Source of the DNA: Amyelois transitella
Taxonomy: Eukaryota > Arthropoda > Insecta > Lepidoptera > Pyralidae
Length of the DNA: 64,000 nt
Assembly (NCBI RefSeq): GCF_032362555.1
Contig: NC_083531.1
Coordinates: 3,348,001-3,412,000, forward strand
Reading direction: 5' to 3'
In this document: positions 10,701 to 49,808 of the stretch, in pieces
Position numbering within the stretch: position 1 is the stretch's first letter
How the letters are laid out: the number at the start of each line of letters is the position of its first letter
Position numbers and translations under genes: made by a program
The notes under the pieces: model-generated
The model's input: only the letters and a program-made list of their open reading frames with translations
Databases searched by the model: none
Told to the model about the DNA's origin: nothing

Positions 10701-12897
10701 ACATCTTTACTGTGAATTTTGTAAGATTCATACAGCTGATTCTGTTCAAGAACATCAAAACAGTAAAATTCATAAATTTTCTACCAAAGAAAACACAACT
10801 AACACTTCACATGACTCGTGTATTCAATCTGCAAATGATAAAAGTGATCAAAGGCTAGCAGAAGCGAAAGCAAACAATAAATCTCTTGCAAAAATTGATA
10901 TTGTGCAAGCAGACTTTCTAAAACTTCATTATCATTTCACAAAAACTGCCAACCTGACTGGAGCATTATGCAAAATTTGCAATGTGGTGATATCAAATTC
11001 TATGGGCAGTATTGACACTCATATTAATGGTTATAAACATAGAAATAAATATGCAATATTGTTAAAGTCGAACAGAGTGATAGAAAGAGATGACAAACAA
11101 TTTTATTGTGAAGTTTGTGATGTATCTTTTTTTAGCAAAAATGAAATAGAACATATAATGGGCCTTAAACATAAAAGAAAGATTCAAGAAGAGGTGGACA
11201 GAAATAATGTTCATGACACTGAGAATCTTGAATATTTCAATACCAATGGGGAAGATGAAGAAGAAGTTGAATATTCAGATGAAGAAGAATTTGAATACTC
11301 AGATGAAGAAGAAGTTGAATATTCTGATGAAGAAGAATTTGAATACTCAGATGAAGAAGAAGTTGAATATTCTGATGAAGAAGAATTTGAATACTCAGAT
11401 GAAGAAGAAGTTGAAGTTTACGAGCAACGCTATTATCAAGTTGCTGTAACTTCACATACCGAAGTTTTATGCAAAATTTGCAATGTGGTTCTACCGAACT
11501 TTATTTTTAATATTGAAACGCATGTATTAGGGATTAGTCACAGAGAAAGGTATAAAATATTATTAGAATCAAACAAAATAGTAAAAATGCGTGACAAAAC
11601 ATTTCATTGTGGTATTTGTGATGTAGTTATTAAAAGTAAGAATGAAATACAACATTTAATGGGGTTTAATCATGTAAGTAGGCTACAAGAAGAAACAGAC
11701 AAAAATTATGTTCATGATTCTGAAGTTGAATATTCAGATGAAGATGTTGAATATTATGAAAATTTAGGGCACGCAAAATCTCAGTCAACCGCTACTGAAA
11801 CGACAAAAGATCGTGTGTCTTTTGATAAAAATAATGCTGCAAGTTCTGTTCCTGCAACGGCTCAAACTTTTGACGCTGGAAATACGCAAGATGAGAATTT
11901 TCAGACGTCATCTGTCCCAAAATCTGATAATACACAAAGTAATGCGAATATCAAAGAGAAACGTCACTATCATGTTACTGTTACTTCAAATACAGAAGTT
12001 TTATGCAAAATTTGCAATGTGGTTTTAACAAACTCTAATGTTAATATCGAAACGCATGTATTAGGAATTAACCACAGGGAAAAATATCAAAGATTGTTAG
12101 AATCAAACAAAATAGCAGAAATGAACGATAAGACATATCATTGTGATATTTGTGATGCTGTTATAAGTAGTAAGAATGAAATAGGACATCTAAACGGTTT
12201 GAGACATAAAACTAATCTGCGGAATTATTCCGAGGTTCAAAATAAAGTTGGAAATTCAGAAGACGTTGAATATTCAGATGAAGAAGAAGTTGAATATTAT
12301 GAAAATTTAGGGCACGCAAAATCTCAGTCAACCGCTACTGAAACGACAAAAGATCGTGTGTATTTTGATAAAAATCATGCTGCAAGTTCTGTTCCTGCAA
12401 CTGCTCAAACTTTAGACGCTGGAAATACGCAAGATGACAATTTTCAGACGTCATCTGTCCCAAAATCTGATAAAACACAAAGTAATACAAATATTAAAGA
12501 GAAACGTCACCATCATGTTACTGTTAAATCTAATACAGAAGTTTTATGCAAAATTTGCAATGTGGTTTTAACAAACTCTAATGTTAACATCGAAACGCAT
12601 GTATTAGGAATTAACCACAGGGAAAAATATAAAATATTGTTAGAATCAAACAAAATAGAAGAAATGAACGATAACACATATCATTGTGATATTTGTGATG
12701 CTATTATTAGTTATAAGAATGAAATTCAACATTTGAACGGTTCGAGACATAAAACTAATCTGAGAAATATTTCAGAAGTGAGATGTGAAATTTGTGATAT
12801 AACTTTACCATCATACGCTTTAGAGCGACATCGTCGGAGTCCCGGTCATTTTTTAAAGAATTTGGAAAGATTCGGTTTTCGTACACTTGGATTTTAA
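7795..12897 (+). CDS. Large U1/matrin-type zinc-finger protein, 5' end not found
   Basis: Two exons are visible: 7795-8420 (acceptor TTCTTTTCAG, donor GAG|GTAAGC) and 9598-12897 (acceptor TTTTTAG, stop at 12895-12897). They join in phase 0. The first exon opens with two bases completing a codon, so an upstream exon with the start codon is missing here. The known part is about 1307 residues. It holds many CxxC-x10-12-H-x5-H fingers of the U1/matrin type, which in other proteins bind RNA or DNA. The modules come in pairs (CKICNVV... then CDICD...SKNEI..H). An acidic DEEEVEYS/DEEEFEYS repeat lies at 11262-11415. A 542-bp near-identical duplication spans 11710-12790. A last finger (CEICDITL) precedes the C-terminus. 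No orthologue was recognised; a role in nucleic-acid binding is inferred from the fingers. Confidence 0.8.
8460..8935 (-). mobile_element. tRNA-headed SINE (family S2), intronic
   Basis: On the minus strand the head (about 8850-8925) reads GAGCTTCGGTAGTCGAATCGG with a B-box-like GGTTCAAATCC. The body ends in the block with CTCACCC..ATCC and ATGGTCAAAGG. It sits in the intron 8421-9597. Confidence 0.7.
8965..9232 (-). mobile_element. RTE-tailed SINE, intronic
   Basis: Full-length copy with tail ATACATACATATGATGACG and head GCCGGGAACCACACGGCAC. Confidence 0.92.
11262..11415 (+). repeat. 48-bp coding minisatellite (acidic repeat)
   Basis: About three tandem copies of a 48-bp unit encode DEEEVEYSDEEEFEYS within the zinc-finger gene. 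The unit is a multiple of three, so copy-number change keeps the frame. Confidence 0.92.
11710..12790 (+). repeat. 542-bp coding tandem duplication
   Basis: The stretch beginning GAATATTATGAAAATTTAGG at about 11750 recurs at about 12292 with very few changes, including a whole two-finger module. The similarity implies a recent duplication or gene conversion. Confidence 0.88.
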
Positions 12898-13099
12898 ACT
12901 TATATTTGGTATTTGCGTATTTAGACAAAGACACTTAAGATTTCGTTGAAATTAAAAGAAAAAAGTGCATACGCACGGTGTAATAAAAACGATCTAGCTG
13001 CGTCAGGGATGTCCGGGAAAATACGTTTAATCCATGTTTTCGTCCAAAATCTTGTAAAGTTTTATTTTGTTTTTAAAAAAAATCTGGAGATTTTGTTAA

Positions 13100-13285
13100 A
13101 TAAGACTAAGGGATAGCCTTGTAAACTTGGGATTCTCCCTTTAGACGATGGGCTAGCAAACTGTCATTATTTCAATCTTAACTCTATCATTATGCCAAAC
13201 AGCTGTACGTGGCCTATCAGTATTTTCAAGAATGTTGGCTCTGTATAGCCCGCAATGAATATAAATTGAATTGTGTATGTAAATT
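13100..13285 (+). mobile_element. RTE-tailed SINE, 5'-truncated
   Basis: It starts within the body at GACTAAGGGATAGCC and runs to a decayed tail. Confidence 0.75.
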
Positions 13286-13424
13286 TTCTGACGCCATTGA
13301 AACAGTAAAATAAAAAGGATTTACCAGATACTAGTTACTAATTGAATACTGCAAAATTGCTTGATTGATTTAAGAATTTGAAGAACCCATGATTTCTATG
13401 CTGTGGAAAGTTTTTACCTGACCT

Positions 13425-13492
13425 ATCAGTCTTTTTAAGACTGTTGGCTCTGTCTACCCCGCAAGGGATATAGACGTGACTATATGTATGTA
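13425..13492 (+). mobile_element. RTE-tailed SINE, tail fragment
   Basis: It carries only the CAGTCTT/AAGACTG hairpin, the CTGTCTACCCCGCAAGGG hairpin and the TATG tail. Confidence 0.8.
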
Positions 13493-13984
13493 TGGAAATT
13501 TTTTATCGAAAACCATGTAACAGAAAAGCTTAGTTTGTATTAAAATTAAACCTTTTACTTTAACGTTAACTATAATATGAAAATAAATTACTTATTATAT
13601 TATTTATGTGCTCAAAACAGGTTTTAGTAATGTTTTCCTGCAATGGAAAAATTATTTCGCAAAGAGGAAGGAGTTACCAGTAATTATTATAGTTTTGTTT
13701 ATTTTTATTATTTTTTTGTTTTGTCCGAATTTATTAAATAATTGTTAATTTTGAATCTAGTTATAAGTTTCGATCTAAGTAATGAAAATAAAAAAAAATT
13801 ATTATGTATTTCTCTTTGATTTATCTTATTACTACCTAAGCTAGGTACTTTTAATAAAACATCTAATGATTATGCCATTAATTTATTGAATAAAAAATCT
13901 CAATAATGTAGTAAACATTACTTATAATAAAGCTTAAAAAACTAAATTTATGACTTACGGAATACATTTTCAAGTGAACTCGTA

Positions 13985-14248
13985 CTAGCTGTGCCCGCGA
14001 CTCCGTCCTCGTGGAAAAGTTATTTTGAGAATCACTGAAGCCCCTCAAGATTGAATAATGTTCCCCGTTTTTTTTTCACATTTTCCATTATTTCTTCATT
14101 CATAGTAGCAGCGTAATGTAATATAGCCTAAAGCCTTCCTCGATAAATGTTCTATTCAACACAAAATTTTTGCAATTCGATCCAGTAGTTCCTTGGATTA
14201 GCGCGTTCAAACAAACAAACTCTTCAGTTATATAATGTTAGTATAGAT
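13985..14248 (+). repeat. Lepidoptera-type repeat (ACTAGCTGTGCCCGCGACTC end)
   Basis: It matches 42170-42435 in the same orientation and 17515-17765 in reverse. It starts ACTAGCTGTGCCCGCGACTC and ends near TATAATGTTAGTATAG. The termini resemble Helitron-like non-autonomous elements of Lepidoptera (inference). Confidence 0.65.
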
Positions 14249-14809
14249 AAATAGTACAATGCATACAATCAGTTTATTAAAGAAATTTGAAAAAGCAACG
14301 GGCACACTGCGTTTTGTTTCCAAACCAACATTATTAGAATATTTCATTTATTATGGACTATAAAGTAAAATTGCATACCAAATAGTAACAATGTTACATA
14401 ATATTGTAATAGATTATATTTTAAGAATGTAAATATGAAAATGCAGCTTCTTAATTTAAAAATACATTACACAAATCTTAACAATACATTTATACGGATT
14501 ATATGAAAAAACAATAATTTTAAATTTATCCGAATGTTATATAGTTCATAGTTTTTAATACCATTAAATGCGACGACTTAGTTTAAAATATGAATTATAA
14601 ATATCAGATTTCATACAAAAAAATTGAAACACAATTCAATTTTTGAAGTCGTTTAAAACTAAATAGTGTCTAATGTTATTATTCTACGTAATTTCGACAA
14701 CTACCTTAATGACGTTTGCATACACGTCATTGTTTGCGTCAACTGTCAAAATTGACAAGATTCAGTTTTACTTCTGAATTTAATGTTAATGTCAAGTCTA
14801 AGAGAAAGG

Positions 14810-14975
14810 CGATTAAACTTGGGATTCCTCTTGTAGGCGATTGGCTAGCAACCTGTCACTATTTGTATCTCAATTCCATCATTAAGCCATACAGCTGAAC
14901 GTGGCCTTTCAGTCTGTCTCTGTCACCGGCAGGGGGTAAAGACGTGATAACATATACATATATATATATCAAAGA
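14810..14975 (+). mobile_element. RTE-tailed SINE, 5'-truncated
   Basis: The body starts at GCGATTAAACTTGGGATTCC. The tail hairpin is diverged (CTGTCACCGGCAGGGGG). Confidence 0.7.
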
Positions 14976-15038
14976 TTTTATCTAAAAGAAATAAACTTAC
15001 GTAATCACTGCACTCTCTGCTTTCACTTATTATAACAG

Positions 15039-15087
<49 letters not shown>

Positions 15088-15319
15088 GTTTTAAGTTTAT
15101 TTCTTTTAGATGAAATCTTTGAAACACACAAGTACATGACACAGCTGATGACAGAAGAGAATGAACAGTAGCTCTTATTTTGAATCAACTCGACACAATA
15201 TACAATGGGCAGGGTGTTCGTTATTGATATTAAACTCATGAAGGTTTGACAATGTCACATACAAAAGTGGTAATACTGTGTGTATTCTTCTCTTCATGTT
15301 GTCATGTGAAAGATGTAGT

Positions 15320-15634
15320 GACAAGAATATAAAAGGCTACGTTAAGATGGTTCGGTCATGTGGAGAGGATGAATGAAAGCAGGTTGACTAAGCAGATATA
15401 CAAGGAGAGTGTGGAGGGAAAGGTCAGAATTGGAAGACCTAGACGAACGTATCTTGATCAAATTAAGGACGTCCCGGCAAAGGGTCAGGTCAAGAGTACC
15501 CGAAACTGCCTAACTTGCATGAAGAGAATTATCAATGTGGACGAAGTGAAGGAAATATGCAGAGATCGTGGCAAGTGGAAAGATGTAGTCTCCGCTTACC
15601 CCACCGGGAAAGAGACGTGATTTTATGTTATACA
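15320..15634 (+). mobile_element. RTE-like LINE, 3'-end fragment
   Basis: The translation matches the C-terminal end of the 44-kb and 54-kb copies (VERMNESRLTKQIYKESVEG, then GRPRRTYLDQIKD, then CRDRGKW). It is 5'-truncated and carries substitutions. Confidence 0.88.
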
Positions 15635-15639
15635 TACAT

Positions 15640-15735
15640 AACATCACGCCTCTTTCCCGGAGGGGTAGGCAGAGACTACCTCTTCATTCTTCATACCTTC
15701 TTCCACATTCATAACTCTCTTCATGCAAGTATTTA
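15640..15735 (-). mobile_element. RTE-like LINE, short 3'-end fragment, tail-to-tail with the previous one
   Basis: The reverse complement carries GGTAGTCTCTGCCTACCCCT and the GGGAAAGAGGCGTGAT hairpin end. It is joined to the preceding fragment through a short ATGTTATACATACATAAC linker. Confidence 0.85.
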
Positions 15736-15822
15736 AGGATTTTATGTTATCGTTATGCTTCTCTTTGCCAATGTAGTTCCGTGACGTGGATTTCCGTAGA
15801 GTTCAGTTAAACCCCCGGCGGC

Positions 15823-43401
<27,579 letters not shown>

Positions 43402-43679
43402 GATTTTATCCAATAATTTACGAAATGTATATTTAAGACCTATGAATGTTTTTCCAAAGATTTTAGTACTTTACAAAGAGTTAGGCCTACTCATTGTGTG
43501 AGGAAGTATTTATCTAAACAAAATTTTAATTGTAGAAAGCAATTTGTTGATAAACAGCGTGAAAAACAAACAAAATCACAAATTTAGTCACGAAAATTCC
43601 TATTGCTACCATTTGGGGTGACAGGCAATAGTGTTGTGACTTCAAGCTTGCGGTTGCGGTTGCAATCGACACTTTGATA

Positions 43680-43687
43680 TATCGATA
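43680..43687. promoter_or_regulatory. DRE-like palindrome TATCGATA upstream of Sra-1
   Basis: Exact TATCGATA about 280 bases upstream of the Sra-1 start codon, with a second ATCGAT 10 bases away. In Drosophila this octamer is the DREF-bound core promoter element of housekeeping genes; function here is inferred. Confidence 0.45.
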
Positions 43688-43717
43688 GCGATTAATCGAT
43701 TTGCTCAGTGATATATT

Positions 43718-46700
43718 ACATACATACATACATACATACAATCACGCCTCTTTCCCGGAGGGGTAGGCAGAGACTACCTCTTTCCACTTGCCACGATCTC
43801 TGCATACTTCTTTCGCTTCGTCCACATTCATAACTCTCTTCATACAAGCTCGGCGGTTTCGGGTACTTTTGACCTGACCCTTTACCAGGACGTCCTTAAT
43901 TTGATCAAGATACGTTCGTCTAGGTCTTCCCACTCCGACCTTTCCCTCCACACTCTCCTTGTATATCTGCTTAGTCAACCTGCTTTCATTCATCCTCTCC
44001 ACATGACCGAACCATCTTAACATACCCTTTTCTATTCCTGTAACTACATCTTCTTTCACATCACAACATTCCCTTATCACGCTGTTCCTTATCCTGTCAC
44101 TCAATTTCACACCCATCATACTCCTTAACGCTCTCATTTCCACTGCATTTATTCTGCTTTCATGCTTCTTTTGCCATACCCAACTTTCACTCCCATACAT
44201 TAATGTCGGGACCAACACGCCCCTGTGCACAGCCAGTCGAGCCTTTTTGGATAGTTTCTGACTGCTCATAAAGGCATGCAAAGCTCCATTCATATCTATC
44301 ATACTTGCCATCTGATGTAAACTTTGATCCTAGATATACAAACTCTTTCACTTGCTCCACTTTTTCTCCTCCAATCAAAATATTACATGCTGTCATTTCT
44401 TTCTCCATTTCAAAAACCAGTGTTTTAGTTTTACTTACGTTCACTTTCATTCCTTTCTCTTTTAAAGCTTCATGCATACAGTTTACCATCTCCTGTAACT
44501 CCTCCGCTGATGACGACAGTATAACCTGATCGTCGGCATAGAGCAGACATTTGACGAGTAACTCATTCATCCATAATCCACTTTTAGACTCTTTCAAATC
44601 TGTCAAACAGCTATCCATAAATAGGTTGAACAGCCACGGTGACGCAACACATCCTTGCCTAACGCCTTTCTCAATCTTAAACCACTCAGTGTGCGCTCCG
44701 TTTATCCTGACACAAGCACTCGAATCCTCATATAAGGATTTCAGTGCTCGTATTAAGAGACTGCTCACCCCATGCATAGAAAGTGCTGACCACAATTCAT
44801 TCCTCTCAACTCTGTCATAGGCCTTTTCCAGATCTACGAATGTGCAATAGACTTTTTGACTCTTGGCCAAAAACTTTTCGGCTATGCACCGCAAGGAAAA
44901 GACCTGATCAGTACATCCCATTCCCTTTCGAAATCCCGCTTGAGCATCCCATATTTTGTCATCAGTTTCATTCCTGACTCTATTAATCAATACCTTAGCA
45001 TACAATTTGCCGACGACGCTAAGCAGGCTTATACCACGATAATTTTTGCAGTCCAGCTGTGACCCTTTTCCTTTGTAAAGTGGCACGATAACAGCCTTAC
45101 ACCAATCTTTTGGTACTCGGCCGCTTCTCCAACACAAATTGAAAAGGCAGTACAACTGACTAGCTACTACGCCTTTTCCTGCTTTAAGCATCTCGACCGA
45201 CACTCTATCACACCCAGCAGCCTTTCCCGCTTTCATACTCTTAAGTGCTTCCACAATTTCGAACATTTCAATTTCGCCTTCCATCTCATTCTCTTTTTCT
45301 TCGCTATAGCAGAAATCTTTCTTATTTCCTTCCTTTTTTTCAAATAAACTTTCAAAATAGTCCTTCCATATCTTTAGTACACATTCTTCTCCTTTCACAA
45401 CGCTACCATCCTGGCATCTGATCCTAGTCAGCTCTCTGGTTATAGTATTTCCTCGGGCTGACCTTACGGATTTCCAGAATACTTTCAGATTTGACTGAAA
45501 GTCTTCTGATAGCCTTTTATCAAAATCCTCTTTATACTCTTCTTTCTTTCTAATCACAGCTTTCTTAACCAAATCTTTCATTTTCTTATATTCCTTACGT
45601 GCTTCATTCACATCTTCATCTATAACCTCTTGCATTCTTAAGTTAGCTTTTGCTGCTAACAAATCCAGCCATGCTTTCTTCTTTAATCGCACAAGTTCTT
45701 GCACATCTTTACTCATCCACGCATTTTTGTGATTTTTTCCTTTCCTTCTTCTACTTACACCACACACTTCAACAGCTACTTTCACAATTCTTTCTTTAAA
45801 TTCCTTCCATCCATCTTCAATATCGCTCATTTCCTCTAAATCTTCAAATTCATCCTTCAGTCTATTAATATACTTCTTACCTACATCCATATCTTGCAAA
45901 TTTTCTACTTTTACTCTTTCCAAAGCGCTGGTTTGCTCCCTTACCCTGTGCCGCCAGCGATTGAAGATACCCCTTATCCGGGATATCACCAGTAAATGGT
46001 CCGAGTCAATGCCAGCACCGCGATATGCACGGGTATCCAGCACTTTGTTCTTCAATCTTTCATCTACAATCACAAAGTCTATCATACTTTTTAAAATACC
46101 TTCCACTCTTGTGTAGGTGTGGATCTCTTTATGTTGAAACATTGAGTTCGACACAAAAAGATCCCACTCTAGACAAATTTCTAATACACTTCTTCCATTA
46201 TCATTCACCTTTTCGTCACCAAACGCACCAAGCACCTTTTCATATCCATCACGCTTTACACCCACCCATCCATTAAAATCACCTAACATAATAATCTTCT
46301 CATTTGGCTTGGTAACTTTCAATACTTCTCTTACACTATTCCAGAACTCCTCGTTTTCGCTTTTTGCTGATGTTGTACCCCTCGAACCCACATCCCAAGG
46401 TGCATAAACACCTAGAACGAAGATCCGAGTGATTCCAACTTTCAGCCTAATCCATAGAAGACGAGGGCTGACACACTCATACTCATTCACGCACTCAGCC
46501 ATTCGTGCAGAAAGAATTAGACCGACCCCTTGACAGCCTCGGCTGGTACTGGAAATTCCAGACCAATACGCCGTGTAAGGGCCGTGCTGCGTCGCGTCGC
46601 ATCCTTTCCGCTTCGTTTCATTCACGCACAACACATCCAAACGTCTTTCATCCATCATCTGGCATACTTCCTCAATCTTATCCTTCATTCCTCCTCTTAC

Positions 46701-47113
46701 ATTCATCGTCGCAAAGCGGCTTTCAGCAGACCGCATACCGCTCCCGCCGGGAACGAGACGTGATGGGGTGCGGACACCATCGCCGCCATCTAGGTGCTCT
46801 TTCAAAAAATTTGCATCCATGCGATTCCCACGAGACGCTAGGGAAAAATTTTGTCCGCCCCAGCAGAGCCCCGCATGCCAGGGTAAGGCTAGCCATTACC
46901 TGGGGGTCGCCCAACCCCATGGCGGAAGTGGCACGCTCGAGACTAGGCTCGCCCCTAGCCATGCATCCATCGGCGCGGCAGACCTTAGATTGGCAGGGAT
47001 TTACATTAAAGAGGAATCCCAAGTCTATCCCTTAGTCGGCTCTTACGACATCCGTGGGAAAGAGATGGAGTGGTCCTATTCTTTTGTAATGGTGCCGGGA
47101 ACCACACGGCTTA
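43718..47113 (-). mobile_element. RTE-like LINE, near full length (copy A)
   Basis: Flanked by perfect TGATATATT duplications at 43709-43717 and 47114-47122. Reading on the minus strand, it opens with a SINE-like 5' end (GCCGTGTGGTTCCCGGCACC), then a 5' leader of about 290 nt, the coding region (46820-43742) and a (TATG)n tail. The short microsatellite tail and the single ORF with endonuclease plus reverse transcriptase fit the RTE clade. Confidence 0.9.
43742..46820 (-). pseudogene. RTE-like endonuclease/reverse transcriptase ORF, one frame break
   Basis: The main frame (46820-44187) encodes 877 residues: an N-terminal exonuclease-endonuclease-phosphatase domain (MNVRGGMKD at the start, NETK, the GDFNGWVG motif and SDHLLV near its end), then a reverse transcriptase with RQGC and YADD motifs (LLYADDQVIL). 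The rest (WQKKHESRINAVEMRALRSM through CRDRGKW) continues in another frame from 44311 to 43742. A small deletion after KFTSDGKYD (near 44310) causes the break. Such proteins nick target DNA and copy the element RNA into it. This copy is probably inactive. Confidence 0.9.
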
Positions 47114-47122
47114 TGATATATT

Positions 47123-49808
47123 CTAAATGAAAAAAAAATATATTTCGTTTATTAAACAGCTTGGCTAAACGAGCTCATTGCCTGAGTATAAAAAGAGTGT
47201 TATTAATTTAATGCTTTAATTAAAATAGATATGTATGTATATAAAATTGTTTGATATCGTTTCATTTAGTAGGTACCTATACGGTACCTTCTTTCTTCTC
47301 TTTTTGTAGTTCTAGATTGTATTTTGACAAATTTGACTCTTTTCTGTCTGCTCATTAGATACAAACCAAAACCATACGGGGGTTATGTTTATTGTGGGTG
47401 AACGGAAACAAACAAGTGTGGTATAACATTGTAAGGAAACCTGCACATTCTGGCAACTGGATGTGTAACCATGGATCCAATACGGATATGGTTTACCTGC
47501 AAAGGTTGCGGAGGTCAGATGTAAATAGCTTGGTGTAAAAACCTGACTCACCCAATCTAGAATCCATGGTTAAAGACATACCCCGGGCTCCACTCGAGAG
47601 GTCAGGCCAAAGTCAGGAGGAAGACTATTATCCACTACGAAACAGGTGCAAGATTGCGAATTTTGTTTCTTGGGACCACTTTGTCTTAAATCCTGACTGA
47701 CTTACCGACTTTACGATCGTGTTCACATAAGCGGAACCCGGGTTCCTCTGAAGAAAAGGGACTAACGCCAGGGGCATAATGATAAAATCAATAGTAGGTA
47801 CCAACTATTCGAATTTTATAACACTATAACATCAACTTTGTATCCTTCAAGCCGGATTGTGTCGAGACGAAGATTCGTGACCGATACGACCCTTCGACTA
47901 AATATTTTCTATTTGTCTCACGCCTAAACGTGGGCTCTGTTTCGTCAAGACTCGGTGGCACCGACTCCAACAAACTTTGTTAACTGCTTAATGCAACCTA
48001 CGACCTGCAACAACCGGTCATGTCATAAAGTCGAAACGACCGTCAGTGTTACCAACTCATCGTAAATCTGGCGTTATTTTTATTTTATGATATTTCATGA
48101 CTTTCAGGCAATCTCGAGGTTAATTTGAGGAAAATAATGTTTGTGTGTAGGTATGTACGAATGATTGTTACTCTATCACGCAAATACTTCTAAACCGGTT
48201 ACGAAGAAATTTGGTATGTAGGTAGCTGAAGATCCAGAATAACACATAGGCTACTTTTTATCCTTGTTCCCGCGGGATTGGTTGTTAGGATGAAGTCGCG
48301 GGCGGCCTCGCAAAACAACAAAAGCATTTTTAATGAAACAAATTCTTATATATGTACAATTTATTATGTACTTATAATTACAACGGTAATGTATCTATGT
48401 TTCGGGGACCAGTTTGCACACAAATACATTTATATAACAAAAAAAGGTGCTTAAAAGCAAAATAGACTTTTTATGATGGCATTAGAGCGTACTTAAAAAA
48501 AAACGTACAAATTAATATATGCATATATTTTTTACATGCGTACATTCATTTTCATTCATTCAGTCATTTTAGCTGTAATTCCAGTGTGATAATGAACATC
48601 TTTCATAGAACTACAGAATAACCATGCAATAAATATTTAAAAATAAAATAAACAAGTTAATATATGGCAAAACTTAAACATTAATAGCAATGATAATAAA
48701 TACAGCAGTAAGTACATAGTTAAACTTTTGTTACTAACAATGAATGCAGATACTCTTACAGGATAAACATTGAGACGAAACATGTTTATTCTGCAACTAG
48801 ACATAAAACTTTTTATGCTTGTTTATTTAAATATCTGCAAGTGTAAAAAAAAAATATATATATTATTGCTGAAATTAGAACAGAAATTTTAAATTTTATA
48901 AATTATACAAGTTTTAGTAAAACAATTTGTTTAATTCTTTTTACATTGCCTTATGATTGTAACTTTTTACACTAACTACTTTGTATAGTGAAATATATAT
49001 ATATCCATTGCAGGGTAGACAGAGCCAATAATCTTGAGAAGACGCTTATTTGTATGCTGTGAAACATTAAATGTGAAAATTACAAGAAATTTTTACATTC
49101 AGTGTTGCAATTAGCGCTTTTACCGCTAAACTAGCGCTTTTTTGTCCACGTTAGTGACCTAAGCTGAAAACTGAATATGTGGCCAGCGGTTTTATTTCGC
49201 GCGAAAACTAAAGCTGTCTCGTTTTAAGTCATCAGAAAATAGGTTCAAAGGGTTTATATATACTTGACAGGCAAATTATCAGTGTAGTCTACTCAAACGC
49301 TTCACAGAGAGAAAAATAACAAGCGCCGTAATGTAATCCCATATTCCCATATTGAGTAACGATATACAGCTTAGTATCATCTAATTTTTGTACTTAAATT
49401 AGTATAGGTATTGGTAAGAGTTAGCTATATTTACAATTTTCATACCTATTTGGAAAAAATATAATATCATGGTAAAACATAATTAAAAAGCCTTCATGGT
49501 CAAGCAGTAAAGGTACCAGACCCTTCAGACTTATAGCAAGTTAGTCGGGAACGAATTCTATTGCGTCCTGACATCATTAGTCTTATAATTTATATTATTG
49601 AATTTTCAATTTAAAATTCTATTGAGCACGCTCATTGGTCTAATTTTATTTAACCAACAAGTGTATAAATCACAAAAAAAATGTTTGTTTAACAAAACAA
49701 AAGAAGACAGTGACCAGTTCACACGATCACTTGCACCATGATCAAGTAACACTCATTGATTCTGTAGTATCAGAATCATTTTTAACTAGTAAATAATAAA
49801 ATATCTAC
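47123..49808. other. Intergenic, repeat remnants
   Basis: It holds an S2-type SINE tail part (47425-47640), a Lepidoptera-type repeat in reverse (48175-48312), a small SINE tail fragment near 49000-49040 and long AT-rich stretches. No coding sequence is supported. The part next to 49808 may hold the 3' UTR of the zinc-finger gene. Confidence 0.6.
48175..48312 (-). repeat. Lepidoptera-type repeat (reverse)
   Basis: Reverse relative of 41860-42055, ending GACGAAGTCGCGGGCGGCCTC-like on the plus strand. Confidence 0.7.

Larger units (their letters stand above)
12898..15320. other. Intergenic, AT-rich, repeat fragments
   Basis: It contains SINE fragments (13100-13285 and 13425-13492, plus strand), a Lepidoptera-type repeat (13985-14248), a partial SINE (14810-14975, plus strand) and a TA microsatellite (about 15038-15087). 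Long AT-rich stretches between them show nothing recognisable. Confidence 0.6.

Noticed and set aside
44305-46276. Several plus-strand frames of 60-90 codons
   Set aside because: They are antisense shadows of the LINE coding region, mirrored by the same frames opposite copy B.
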